DNA of 64,000 bases from Selenomonas sp. ND2010. GTDB taxonomy: Bacteria; Bacillota; Negativicutes; Selenomonadales; Selenomonadaceae. How positions within the stretch are numbered: position 1 is the stretch's first letter; every line of letters begins with the position of its first letter. The translations under genes and the position numbers were made by a program. Below are positions 45,856-54,302 of the stretch, in pieces. Below the pieces are notes generated by a model. It saw only the letters and a program-made list of their open reading frames with translations, was not told where the DNA came from and did not search any database. Location: contig NZ_JNKI01000003.1 of NCBI RefSeq assembly GCF_000702005.1, positions 141,536-205,535 on the forward strand, given 5' to 3'.

Positions 45856-45857
45856 CG

Positions 45858-46658
45858 TTAGAACTTTCCTCCGCCTCCACCGCAACTACTACTGCTGCTG
45901 CCAGAGGACGAACTGCCCTGGTTTTTTGCTTTTTTTACCCGCGACACGTTCGTATAAAGGAACGTGTCTTTCCTTTCATCCAGTTGAATGCTGTCTCGCA
46001 GCAAATAATCATCGGCAGCGATAGCCGGGTGCACATTGTTCAGCTGGCCTATCAGGATGCTCCATACCAAAGCGGCGATAAGCCCTGCCCCCCCCATGGC
46101 GATAAGCAGCGAAAGCATACTGAACTCGATAAAAGGATCATACGGCTCGCCCTCTGTCTCATAATAGGTGAGCATTTCATCGGCCGTATTCACATAGGCC
46201 ATAAAGGCATCCGCATAATTTCCATCTTTCAAATCCGGCAGGAATTGGTCACGTAAATGGGGGAATCCCTCTGCATCGGTAATCATCTTGCGCATACGAC
46301 TGTCTGTCGACACATACCAATCACGAGACTCCATAGCCAGAATCAGTACGATTCCCCCATGAGTACCATTCTTATAATCCCGAAGCACAATCTCATCAGC
46401 CACTGCCTTAGGATCTTTCCCTTGAAGAGATTTCATGGTTACCACACCAATGCGGACTCCGTGTTCTTTTTCTACTGCTTCTATCCTGGTCATTAACTCT
46501 CTCTTTTGCTGATTACTCAGCAGACCAGCGTTATCTACTACACTGGGAACCGCATTTGTCGGTGGTACATTCGCAAGGCTCTCTGCCGAAAAAATACCCC
46601 ATCCTACAACCAGTGCCACAAATCCCACGAACCAAATCAGTATTTTTTTTCGAATCAT
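45858..46658 (-). CDS. TPM-domain membrane protein (YgcG/YdjH-like)
   Basis: 266 aa with a signal peptide or anchor (IWFVGFVALVVGWGIF). A TPM domain occupies about 38-165 (VVDNAGLLSNQQKREL, GVVTMKSLQGKDPKAVA, DYKNGTHGGIVLILAMESRDWYV in parts). One membrane segment lies near 190-210 and a low-complexity Ser tail ends in CGGGGGKF, a tail common in this family. TPM proteins form part of the membrane-stress ydjGHI cluster in Bacillus. Third gene of the operon after the SPFH and zinc-ribbon genes. Function not known in detail; earlier phosphatase proposals are not supported by motifs here. Confidence 0.87.
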   Translation of the reverse strand: MIRKKILIWFVGFVALVVGWGIFSAESLANVPPTNAVPSVVDNAGLLSNQQKRELMTRIEAVEKEHGVRIGVVTMKSLQGKDPKAVADEIVLRDYKNGTHGGIVLILAMESRDWYVSTDSRMRKMITDAEGFPHLRDQFLPDLKDGNYADAFMAYVNTADEMLTYYETEGEPYDPFIEFSMLSLLIAMGGAGLIAALVWSILIGQLNNVHPAIAADDYLLRDSIQLDERKDTFLYTNVSRVKKAKNQGSSSSGSSSSSCGGGGGKF

Positions 46659-46670
46659 TTTGCCTCCTCC

Positions 46671-47774
46671 TTACACTACGATATATTTCGCAAGGTAGTA
46701 GAGGAACGGCAGGACCAGCAGGAATACTGCCGCTGGATACAGGATTTCTTTCCTTTTGTCTGCTGGCAGACTGCCGACTATCTTACCGGTCTGCCCATTC
46801 ATCATAAAGGTATAGGGCTGATTCTTATACCTGGTAGTCAAAATCCACACGGGTACCATTCCATAGGAAACCGCACTCTTTTCCTTGATGATGGCCGAAT
46901 CTTCAAGATTTACCGTGTCATATCCTTGGACGCTGTCCTCCAGGACGCCCAGTACACTTTGCTCCACCCGTTTATCGGCTCGCGGTGCCGAAGTTTCGGC
47001 GTCCTCATCGTAGCGGTCAGCCAGATATCCGGTCAGATATGCCGTACTGAAGGGAACCAACGCCCGATAGTCAAACGGTTCGATACTCTCCATATAGTCG
47101 TTATCCATCTTCCGGCTTCCATCCACGGGAATGCGCTGGAACGCCATACTGCCATCACGTTCACAAGCAAAATGCGACGTCTCCGTGACGGTCTCATCTC
47201 CATCGTCGTAAACAACAGACTTTGTGGCCCGAAAACTGGCATGAGCTGAAACCGACGAATCGAACAGCCAGAATGGCACATACATGGGTTGAATGGATTC
47301 CACGCGATTATTGGCTGTAAATGCTGCCGGCAAAAGGAGTTTCCCCTTATAAAACGCTTTGAGCGCTGCTACCGCATCCTCTTTTGTCTTTTGGAAGGGA
47401 ATGATGTAATCCGGTTTTAGCATTCCGCCAAAATTCTTGGGAATCATGGTAGGGTTGCCACAATAACAACACTCCGTTGCCATAGTATTGTTATCGGTAA
47501 CCACTTCCGCACCGCATGAGGGACAGATACAAGTATGCAATGCCGCAGATTCAGCTTCCGACCATTCCGAGCCAGCCTTTCGCGTGTTCCATTTAGCCTG
47601 CTGCGCAGCCGCTTCTCTTGCGGCTCGCTTTTCCTGGCTTTGGAACAACGCCTCAATAGTCTTTATCTCAAATTCATTGCCGCAATACTCACAAGTCACT
47701 TTGTCATGACCGGGGAGAAACGTAAGCGGTGCGTTGCAATCCGGACATTTATAGCTCACAGAGCTTTCTGCCAT
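46671..47774 (-). CDS. Zinc-ribbon membrane protein, YdjG-like
   Basis: 367 aa. The N-terminal zinc ribbon has CPDC and CEYC at about residues 10 and 28, and a second one has CPSC and CYC around 85-105. A large central domain follows (MYVPFWLFDSSVSAHASF), and a single C-terminal membrane helix (ILYPAAVFLLVLPFLYYL). In Bacillus subtilis YdjG has the same layout and recruits a PspA homologue to the membrane. The ATG at 47772-47774 has AGGAGG 8 nt upstream. The next gene starts 12 bp later. No PspA-type gene is adjacent. Confidence 0.85.
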   Translation of the reverse strand: MAESSVSYKCPDCNAPLTFLPGHDKVTCEYCGNEFEIKTIEALFQSQEKRAAREAAAQQAKWNTRKAGSEWSEAESAALHTCICPSCGAEVVTDNNTMATECCYCGNPTMIPKNFGGMLKPDYIIPFQKTKEDAVAALKAFYKGKLLLPAAFTANNRVESIQPMYVPFWLFDSSVSAHASFRATKSVVYDDGDETVTETSHFACERDGSMAFQRIPVDGSRKMDNDYMESIEPFDYRALVPFSTAYLTGYLADRYDEDAETSAPRADKRVEQSVLGVLEDSVQGYDTVNLEDSAIIKEKSAVSYGMVPVWILTTRYKNQPYTFMMNGQTGKIVGSLPADKRKEILYPAAVFLLVLPFLYYLAKYIVV

Positions 47775-47794
47775 TTGCATTTCCTCCTCTCACG

Positions 47795-49090
47795 TTACGG
47801 CCGCGGCTTCCCACAGTTCGGACAGAACTTGCCGTCATTTACCGCACCACAGGCACACGTCCATACGCCAGCAGGCCTTGGCGCACCGCACTCCGAACAG
47901 AATTTGCCCGTATTCCCTTTATGACCACAGCTGCAGTCCCAAGCATCCGCTGCCGCTGGCTTCTGCTTGCCACATTCCGAACAAAACTTACCATCGTTTA
48001 CCGCACCGCAGGCACACGTCCAATTATTCCCCGCGGCTGGCGATTGAACAGCCGACGCAGCGGTTGATGCCGCCTGCTTATTTCCCATGGCATACAGATT
48101 GCCTGCATTCATCCCGCCAGCCTGTCCAGCCATATTCATCCCCATAAAACCTAATGCAGCTCCCATACCACCTTCATTGGCTGCGGCAGTCTGCATCGCC
48201 TCTGCCTGTGCTCCCACCAAATGAGCGGCAGCCATGTTGGGATTCCGGAATGCTGCATTGCGCTGAATCTCCTTGATCAGCTGCTGATCTTCTTCACTGG
48301 CACTGACGTTGCTGACACCAAAGGATATCACATCAATACCACGCAGCTCCCCCCATTTCGTACTCAAGACATCATTCAACGCATCGGCTATTTCCTGCGT
48401 ATGCCCCGGCAAAGCACTATAACGGATTCCCATGGCAGAAATCTTGGCAAATGCCGGCTGCAGAGCGGTCATGAGTTCTGTCTTCAGCTGTCCATCGATT
48501 TCACTTCGATCATATCTATCCTCAATATTGCCGCAAACATTCGTATAGAACAGAATCGGATTCGTGAGCCGATAGCTGTATTCGCCAAAACACCGGATCG
48601 AGATATCCACATCCAGACCGATATTCGCATCCACTACACGGAAGGGAATCGGACTTGGCGTGCCGTATTTGTTCCCCATGATTTCCTTCGTATTGATATA
48701 GTACACCCGCTGATCTTTGCCGGTATCGCCGCCATACGTAAAGCGTTTGCCCATCCGGGCAAAAACCGCTTTGATATCCTCGCGCAGATTGCCACCAAAA
48801 ACAGATGGTTCCGTTGACGCATCATAGATGTATTCTCCCGGCTCAGCACAGATATCCACTACTTTCCCCTGTTCCACAATAAGCATGCATTGCCCGTCGT
48901 TGACCGCAATGGCAGAGCCATTCGAAATGATATTGTCCTCACCACTGGTGTTCGAACTGCGCGCACTCGTACGCTTTTGCCCTTTTGCGGCCAGGGTATC
49001 TGTTGTCAAACTATCACAGTAGAAAAATTCCTTCCACTGATCCGCCAGAACGCCGCCTACCGCACCGGCAGCTGCCTTTATAAGTCCCAT
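47795..49090 (-). CDS. SPFH-domain protein with C-terminal zinc ribbons (YdjI-like)
   Basis: 431 aa. An N-terminal SPFH/band-7-like core covers about 40-280 (CMLIVEQGKVVDICAEPGEY, DISIRCFGEYSYRL), then a Gly/Met/Ala-rich segment and three consecutive zinc ribbons (CACGAVNDGKFCSECG, CSCG with CSECG, CACG with CPNCG). This is the YdjI / virion-core-like family. The ATG at 49088-49090 has GGGGAG 6 nt upstream. First gene of a three-gene operon with the YdjG- and YdjH-like genes. Membrane-stress or raft-like scaffold role is inferred from the cluster. Confidence 0.88.
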   Translation of the reverse strand: MGLIKAAAGAVGGVLADQWKEFFYCDSLTTDTLAAKGQKRTSARSSNTSGEDNIISNGSAIAVNDGQCMLIVEQGKVVDICAEPGEYIYDASTEPSVFGGNLREDIKAVFARMGKRFTYGGDTGKDQRVYYINTKEIMGNKYGTPSPIPFRVVDANIGLDVDISIRCFGEYSYRLTNPILFYTNVCGNIEDRYDRSEIDGQLKTELMTALQPAFAKISAMGIRYSALPGHTQEIADALNDVLSTKWGELRGIDVISFGVSNVSASEEDQQLIKEIQRNAAFRNPNMAAAHLVGAQAEAMQTAAANEGGMGAALGFMGMNMAGQAGGMNAGNLYAMGNKQAASTAASAVQSPAAGNNWTCACGAVNDGKFCSECGKQKPAAADAWDCSCGHKGNTGKFCSECGAPRPAGVWTCACGAVNDGKFCPNCGKPRP

Positions 49091-49181
49091 AAAGCGCTCC
49101 CCTTCCAACTGTTATTTCTTCCTAATGCTGAATGAATTTTCATTATACCAATACCGCATTATAAAAATACAAGTTTACAAT

Positions 49182-49224
49182 AAAAAAACGCTGAGAAACA
49201 AACCTCACATTGTCTCTCAGCGTT
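49182..49224 (-). terminator. Terminator of the Crp/Fnr-family gene
   Basis: Stem AACGCTGAGA/TCTCAGCGTT with an 18-nt loop, then TTTTTTT on the minus strand. Confidence 0.88.
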
Positions 49225-49234
49225 AAATTCGCTA

Positions 49235-49915
49235 TCAGCCTGCTAAATCCTTCAAAGCATCATAATTCGTCAAGGAAATGCAGCCCCTTGATGTCTTCAC
49301 CCAGCCTTCCTGACTGAAATACTTCACCAGCCGGCTGACCACTTCCCTGGCAGTTCCCATAAAGCGGGCAATCTCCTCATGTGTCATGTGAATCTCCCTG
49401 CTGTTTCTCTTAGCACTCTCCTCCAACAGGAAAATCGCCAAGCGCCGGTCTGCCGATAGGAATAAAACCTGCTGCATCTTCCAAAGCATCTCCGAAAGGC
49501 GGTTCGAGGCCATCTCATACCCATAGCACCGCACGTAGATATTGTCCTTTGCCAACTTGCGAAAGGCCACGGAATCCGTCAACAACACTTCGGTATCCTC
49601 GGCCGCATCGATATAGACATCAAACGTTACCGCATCGAGTGCACAAGATGCTGATAAAATCCCAACATCATCCGGGAAAAGACGGTACAGCGTCACTTCC
49701 CGCCCATCCTCCGACATGGTATAGACACGAAGCTGACCGCGCTTCACGAGCAATACCCCTATGCAGTCCAGCGGTCCCTGATGAACCTGTGTCCCCTTTT
49801 TATAATGGACGATATGACTATACGCATTGATGAGTTCTTTTTCCTGCGTTGACAGATGAGGCCAAAAACTAAAGTGTTCAATAAAAAGATCCGTAACTGT
49901 TTGCACTTTTTCCAA
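49235..49915 (-). CDS. Crp/Fnr-family transcriptional regulator
   Basis: 226 aa. The N-terminal cyclic-nucleotide-binding-like beta-roll (about 30-130) reads YKKGTQVHQGPLDCIGVLLV and VTLYRLFPDDVGIL. The C-terminal winged helix (about 165-220) has MTHEEIARFMGTAREVVSRLVKYF. It lacks the Arg/Ser pair for cAMP and the N-terminal Cys cluster of Fnr, so the signal is not cAMP and not a classical Fe-S cluster. The TTG at 49913-49915 has GAGGAGG seven nt upstream, which decides the start. It is upstream of the YdjI-like operon but separated by its own terminator. Confidence 0.9.
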   Translation of the reverse strand: MEKVQTVTDLFIEHFSFWPHLSTQEKELINAYSHIVHYKKGTQVHQGPLDCIGVLLVKRGQLRVYTMSEDGREVTLYRLFPDDVGILSASCALDAVTFDVYIDAAEDTEVLLTDSVAFRKLAKDNIYVRCYGYEMASNRLSEMLWKMQQVLFLSADRRLAIFLLEESAKRNSREIHMTHEEIARFMGTAREVVSRLVKYFSQEGWVKTSRGCISLTNYDALKDLAG

Positions 49916-49988
49916 ATCGATTCCTCCTCTTCCAAATTCCTTTGCTTCATTATACCTCATCCTGCTATCCTTTTCTGTAACTTATGCA

Positions 49989-50022
49989 CAAAAACAGCCT
50001 GCTCCTCAAGGAACAGGCTGTT
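49989..50022 (-). terminator. Terminator of prs
   Basis: Stem AACAGCCTG(C)TCCT/AGGA(A)CAGGCTGTT with a 2-nt loop (one mismatch), followed by GTTTTTG on the minus strand. Confidence 0.82.
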
Positions 50023-50042
50023 ACTATTGCCAATTTCGTCAA

Positions 50043-50990
50043 TTAGCGGAACAACTGGCTGACCGAACGATGGCTCTGGATGCGCATGATAACATCGCCA
50101 AGAGCATCAGCCAGGGACAGTGCAACGATTTTTTCGGATTTTTTCTCCGGCGGTACCGGAATCGTGTTGGTGATAACGAGTTTCTCGATAGGAGATTCAT
50201 TGATACGGGAAACTGCCGGATCACTGAGAATTGCATGAGAGCAGGATGCGAAAATGCGTTTTGCACCGCGTTTTTCCAGAGCTTTAGCACCCTCACAAAG
50301 AGAACCAGCCGTATCAACGATATCGTCGATGATGATAGCCGTCTTGCCTTCAACATCACCGATGAGGTTCATGACTTCTGCACAGCCCGGTTTCGGACGG
50401 CGTTTCTCGATGATGGCAATCGGTGCATGGAGATGGTCAGCCAGGATGCGAGCACGAGTAACGCCACCGAGGTCCGGCGATACGACGACAACATCCTCGA
50501 GTTTCTGCTCACGGAAATAGTTGGCAATAACCGGAGCAGCAGCCAGATGGTCAACCGGGATATCGAAGAAGCCCTGGATCTGACCAGCATGGAGGTCAAC
50601 GGTAACGACGCGGGTAACACCTGCCGTAACCATGAGATTAGCGACGAGCTTAGCCGAAATTGGCTCACGGCCGCGCGTCTTGCGGTCCTGACGTGCATAA
50701 GCATAATACGGTACTACAGCCGTAACGCTATGAGCGGAAGCGCGTTTGCAGGCATCTGCCATAATCAGAAGTTCCATCAGGTTGTCGTTGACCGGATAAG
50801 AAGTCGGCTGAATGATGAAAATGTCCTTGCCACGAATGCTTTCGCTAATCATGACCTGCGTCTCACCGTTGTTGAAATGACCGACATATGCATCGCAGAG
50901 ATTGACGCCGATGTGATCAGCGATTTCTTTTGCCAGTTCCGGATTTGCGTTACCGGTAAGGATGCATAAGTTTCCAGTGTCTAAAGCCAT
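50043..50990 (-). CDS. prs: Ribose-phosphate pyrophosphokinase
   Basis: It makes PRPP from ribose-5-phosphate and ATP, for nucleotide, His, Trp and NAD synthesis. Class I features: [18 protein letters not shown] near residue 43, [20 protein letters not shown] near 95, [14 protein letters not shown] near 165 and the PRPP loop [14 protein letters not shown] near 217. Length 315 aa is standard. The ATG at 50988-50990 is preferred; a TTG frame extension overlaps the GGAGG. Downstream of glmU, as in Bacillus, but with its own extended -10 promoter. Confidence 0.97.
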   Translation of the reverse strand: MALDTGNLCILTGNANPELAKEIADHIGVNLCDAYVGHFNNGETQVMISESIRGKDIFIIQPTSYPVNDNLMELLIMADACKRASAHSVTAVVPYYAYARQDRKTRGREPISAKLVANLMVTAGVTRVVTVDLHAGQIQGFFDIPVDHLAAAPVIANYFREQKLEDVVVVSPDLGGVTRARILADHLHAPIAIIEKRRPKPGCAEVMNLIGDVEGKTAIIIDDIVDTAGSLCEGAKALEKRGAKRIFASCSHAILSDPAVSRINESPIEKLVITNTIPVPPEKKSEKIVALSLADALGDVIMRIQSHRSVSQLFR

Positions 50991-51063
50991 TTTGTAAAAA
51001 TCCTCCAAATCGTTTTACTAGTAGTTTCTTCTCCTGAGTGAGCAAAGTCACCCTTTATACAAC

Positions 51064-51072
51064 AGTATAGCA
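51064..51072 (-). promoter_or_regulatory. Extended -10 promoter of prs
   Basis: TGCTATACT on the minus strand (TGn plus TATACT), 74 bp before the prs ATG in the 144-bp gap after glmU; -35 not obvious. Confidence 0.55.
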
Positions 51073-51134
51073 CTGTTTGTACCAAAATAACATAAAGCTT
51101 TTACTTTGTTTTTAAAAATTTATTAAAAATTCGC

Positions 51135-52502
51135 TTAGCTGTTGCGCTTGTCTTTCCAGCCCTCGATATTCGTCTGGCGTGCACGGGCGATAGCCAACGT
51201 GTTACTAGGAACCTTCTTGGTAATGGTGGAGCCTGCCCCTACATAGGCACCATCTTCAACCTCAACCGGTGCAACGAGATTCGAGTTGCAGCCGATGAAC
51301 GCATCGTTGCCAATTTTCGTGCGGAATTTCGTCTTGCCATCATAGTTGACCGTAATGGTACCACAGCCCATGTTGCAGCCCGAACCCATATCGGTATCGC
51401 CAATATAGGAAAGATGCGGCAGTTTGGAGCCTTTGCCCACCGTGGAATTCTTGACTTCGACGAAGTTACCGATCTTGACGCCTTCAGCCAGATGAGTATC
51501 CGGACGGATATGCGTGAACTGACCGAGAATAACCCCGTCTTCCAATTCGCAGTCATGGGCATAGGTAAACTGCCCCGTCACATGGTTGCCCGCCTTGACA
51601 TTCTGGAAGCGGATGCTTGGTCCGATTTCACATTCCTCACCGATTACCGTATTGCCCTCGAGCCAAGTCATCGGATAAATGACCGTGTCGCGACCAACCT
51701 TGACATCCGCATCGACATAAGTCGTATCCGGGTCCATCAGCGTTACGCCTTCCGCCATGAGTTCCTCATTCTTGCGGCGGCGCAGGATTTTCTCTGCACC
51801 AGCCAACTGCTGGCGAGAATTGATGCCAAGCGTAGACTCGTAATCATCCGCAGCCACAGCCCAGATTTTCTCGCCCTGTTTCTGCAGGATTTCCAAAACG
51901 TCCGGCAAATAATATTCGCCCTGAGCGTTATCGTTCGTAACCTTTTTCAAGGATTCAAACAATGCCTTGGCATCAAAACAATAGATGCCAGAATTTACCT
52001 CTTTTACCTGACGCTCTTCTTCCGTGGCATCTTTGTGTTCTACAATCTTCTGGACAGAACCATCGGCCGTGCGGATGATGCGGCCATACCCCGTAGCATC
52101 CGGCATGATAGCCGTGAGCACTGTGGCTTTCGCCTGAGCTTCTACATGGGAATCGAAGAGTTTCTTCAAGAGGTCACCCGTCAAAAGCGGCGTATCCCCG
52201 CAGAGAACCATGACCGTTCCCGTCTCATCTTTCAACAGGTCAGCCGTCTGCATAACGGCATGGCCCGTCCCCAGCTGCTCTTTCTGCTGGGCGAATTCCG
52301 CCTGGTCACCGATGGCCTCGCGAACCATATCGCCACCGAATCCCGTTACCACGATATTACGCTTAGCACCAGCAGCTTTTGCCGCATCGATGACATGCTG
52401 TACCATGGATTTGCCAGCTGCCTTGTGCAGGACCTTTGGCAATTTCGATTTCATACGGGTACCTTTACCGGCAGCCAGAATAACTGTTACTAAATCAGAC
52501 AT
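51135..52502 (-). CDS. glmU: Bifunctional UDP-GlcNAc pyrophosphorylase / GlcN-1-P acetyltransferase
   Basis: It makes UDP-N-acetylglucosamine, precursor of peptidoglycan and lipid A. The N-terminal uridyltransferase domain has LAAGKGTRMKSKLPKVLH at residues 10-27 and LCGDTPLL near 102. The C-terminal left-handed beta-helix (from about 250) has hexapeptide repeats, with HIRPD, EVKNSTVGKGSKLPHLSYIG and CGTITVNYDGK holding the acetyltransferase site. Length 455 aa is normal. ATG with GGAG upstream. It lies 30 bp after the GntR gene and before prs. Confidence 0.97.
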   Translation of the reverse strand: MSDLVTVILAAGKGTRMKSKLPKVLHKAAGKSMVQHVIDAAKAAGAKRNIVVTGFGGDMVREAIGDQAEFAQQKEQLGTGHAVMQTADLLKDETGTVMVLCGDTPLLTGDLLKKLFDSHVEAQAKATVLTAIMPDATGYGRIIRTADGSVQKIVEHKDATEEERQVKEVNSGIYCFDAKALFESLKKVTNDNAQGEYYLPDVLEILQKQGEKIWAVAADDYESTLGINSRQQLAGAEKILRRRKNEELMAEGVTLMDPDTTYVDADVKVGRDTVIYPMTWLEGNTVIGEECEIGPSIRFQNVKAGNHVTGQFTYAHDCELEDGVILGQFTHIRPDTHLAEGVKIGNFVEVKNSTVGKGSKLPHLSYIGDTDMGSGCNMGCGTITVNYDGKTKFRTKIGNDAFIGCNSNLVAPVEVEDGAYVGAGSTITKKVPSNTLAIARARQTNIEGWKDKRNS

Positions 52503-52532
52503 GTTGAAAATACTCCTTTATGCTATTGAGGT

Positions 52533-53258
52533 TTATGCCTCAGCTTTTTTCTTTTTCGATTTGGCTTTGGATTCATTCTTCTTTTTCATGGCATCCATTG
52601 CCTGAAGAAGGGTTTTTTCGGAATTTTCCATGTGCCGTTCCGCTGCCCTGCTGGCAGCTTTACGGTCGCCTTGCGCAATTGCTTCCACAATCAGTCGGTG
52701 TTCTTCGAGCGTTGCCTCCAAACGGCCTGGATACGACATCGACAGGGTACGGAAACGCGTCAATTGATCGCGAAGATTCGAGATAATCCCCACCAAGCGG
52801 TTATTACGGGCCGCATGATACATCGTATCATGGAACTCAATGTCCGTTTCGACAATCTTTTCCATATTGCCTTCCTTGATATAGCCGCCAATCATGACCA
52901 GCAGGCGCTGTAAATGCTCCAGTTCTTCATCGGTAATATGGTCTGCCGCCAAACCATTGGAAAGGGATTCCAAAGCCGTACGAATTTCAAAGATTTCATT
53001 GATATCACGGATAGACATGTTAGCCACATAAGTACCGCGACGCGGCATCATGACTACATAGCCCTCCAATTCCAGCTTGCGGATAGCCTCACGTACCGGC
53101 GTACGGCTTACCCCTAATTCCTCGGCAAGCTGTATCTCCATGATGCGCTCACCGGGTTTCAAAATCCCCGTGCGAATTGCCTCACGCAGGGATTCACATA
53201 CAACCTCTCGCAGCGGCTGATAGCTGTCAAGCTTAATGGGAGCTAATCTGTTGTCCAT
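52533..53258 (-). CDS. GntR-family (FadR/FCD type) regulator
   Basis: 241 aa. The N-terminal winged helix has LREAIRTGILKPGERIMEIQ, then ELGVSRTPVREAIRKLELEGYV (in parts). The C-terminal FCD helical domain carries metal/ligand-binding His positions (DIEFHDTMYHAARN and VEAIAQGDRKAASRAAERHM). The C-terminal 20 residues are Lys-rich (KKKNESKAKSKKKK). It lies between ispE and glmU on the same strand with gaps of about 30 bp, so it is cotranscribed with both. Target genes cannot be read from the sequence. Confidence 0.92.
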   Translation of the reverse strand: MDNRLAPIKLDSYQPLREVVCESLREAIRTGILKPGERIMEIQLAEELGVSRTPVREAIRKLELEGYVVMMPRRGTYVANMSIRDINEIFEIRTALESLSNGLAADHITDEELEHLQRLLVMIGGYIKEGNMEKIVETDIEFHDTMYHAARNNRLVGIISNLRDQLTRFRTLSMSYPGRLEATLEEHRLIVEAIAQGDRKAASRAAERHMENSEKTLLQAMDAMKKKNESKAKSKKKKAEA

Positions 53259-53290
53259 TTACGATTCCCTCAATTCTGGTTTTGATACTA

Positions 53291-54160
53291 TTAGGATCTT
53301 TTCGTCATACCCACCGTACGCGTTACAAATACATTGGCGTCGGTGTTTTCCCGCAAAAACGCGGCTATTTTTTCCGCTGATGCTTTGCTCTCCGCCAAGC
53401 CAAAGACGGTCGGACCACTTCCAGACATCATGCTGGCAAGTGCTCCCTGTTCCATCATCATCTGCTTGTATTGGGAAATCACATCATACTTATTAATAGT
53501 AACACTTTCCAGCACATTGCACAACAATCCGGCTACGGCTTTTCGGTCGCCGCGGGCAATTTCCTGCTGGATTCTCTCGTTATCCGGATGCTTCTCCGCA
53601 CCCTTCGCATCGTAATTCGTATAGGCCCATGCCGTCGAAACCGAAATACGTGGTTTTGCCAATACTACCCAGGTAGCCGGCATATCCGGCAGACGTTTGA
53701 GCACTTCCCCACGGCCCGTGGACAACATTGTCCCGCCCATCAGGCAGAACGGAATATCCGAACCGAGACGTGCCCCCAGCTTGCAAAGTATTTCATCGGA
53801 GAGATTTAACTCGTAAAGTTCATTCATGCCACGCAGTACAGCTGCTGCATCCGTGCTTCCACCGGCCAATCCAGCCGCCACAGGAATCCGTTTGGTCAGC
53901 TTCATCGCAACCCCACCGGTTAGGCCATACTCCTCCTGTATGAGCTTAGCGGCGCGCCAAGCTAGATTTTTTTCATCCGCGCGCAGCCAAGGAACATTGA
54001 TAGCCAGCGTAATATCCCCCGTTGTCTTTTCCATCGCTATCGTGTCATGGAGGGAAATTGCCTGCATGACCATGGCTACCTCATGATAACCGTCCGGCCG
54101 TTTGCCGAGGATATCGAGTGTCAGGTTTATTTTCGCATTTCCATCAACTTGAATCACCAT
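53291..54160 (-). CDS. ispE: 4-diphosphocytidyl-2-C-methyl-D-erythritol kinase
   Basis: The fourth step of the MEP isoprenoid pathway: phosphorylates CDP-ME with ATP. A GHMP kinase: AKINLTLDILGKRPDGYHEV at residues 8-27 holds the substrate Lys, IPVAAGLAGGSTDAAAVLRG near 92 is the ATP loop, and MMSGSGPTVFGL near 250 is the third GHMP motif. Length 289 aa. The ATG at 54158-54160 with AAAGGA about 7 nt upstream is preferred over a GTG two codons earlier. First gene of the ispE-gntR-glmU transcript. Confidence 0.96.
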   Translation of the reverse strand: MVIQVDGNAKINLTLDILGKRPDGYHEVAMVMQAISLHDTIAMEKTTGDITLAINVPWLRADEKNLAWRAAKLIQEEYGLTGGVAMKLTKRIPVAAGLAGGSTDAAAVLRGMNELYELNLSDEILCKLGARLGSDIPFCLMGGTMLSTGRGEVLKRLPDMPATWVVLAKPRISVSTAWAYTNYDAKGAEKHPDNERIQQEIARGDRKAVAGLLCNVLESVTINKYDVISQYKQMMMEQGALASMMSGSGPTVFGLAESKASAEKIAAFLRENTDANVFVTRTVGMTKRS

Positions 54161-54239
54161 AGACACATCCTTTCGAAATCTTTATCTATACTAGGATAGC
54201 AATATTTCCCCACGGGTTCAAGTGTTTCCATGGATTCTG

Positions 54240-54268
54240 TTGCACATTTCCAAGTTTTGCAGGATAAT
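54240..54268 (+). promoter_or_regulatory. Promoter of the P-type-ATPase-like gene
   Basis: -35 TTGCAC (54240-54245), 17-bp spacer, -10 GATAAT (54263-54268), about 35 bp before the ATG at 54303. Confidence 0.6.
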
Positions 54269-54302
54269 AGGATTAGAATACTGCAAAATCGAGGTAAATC
54301 CC

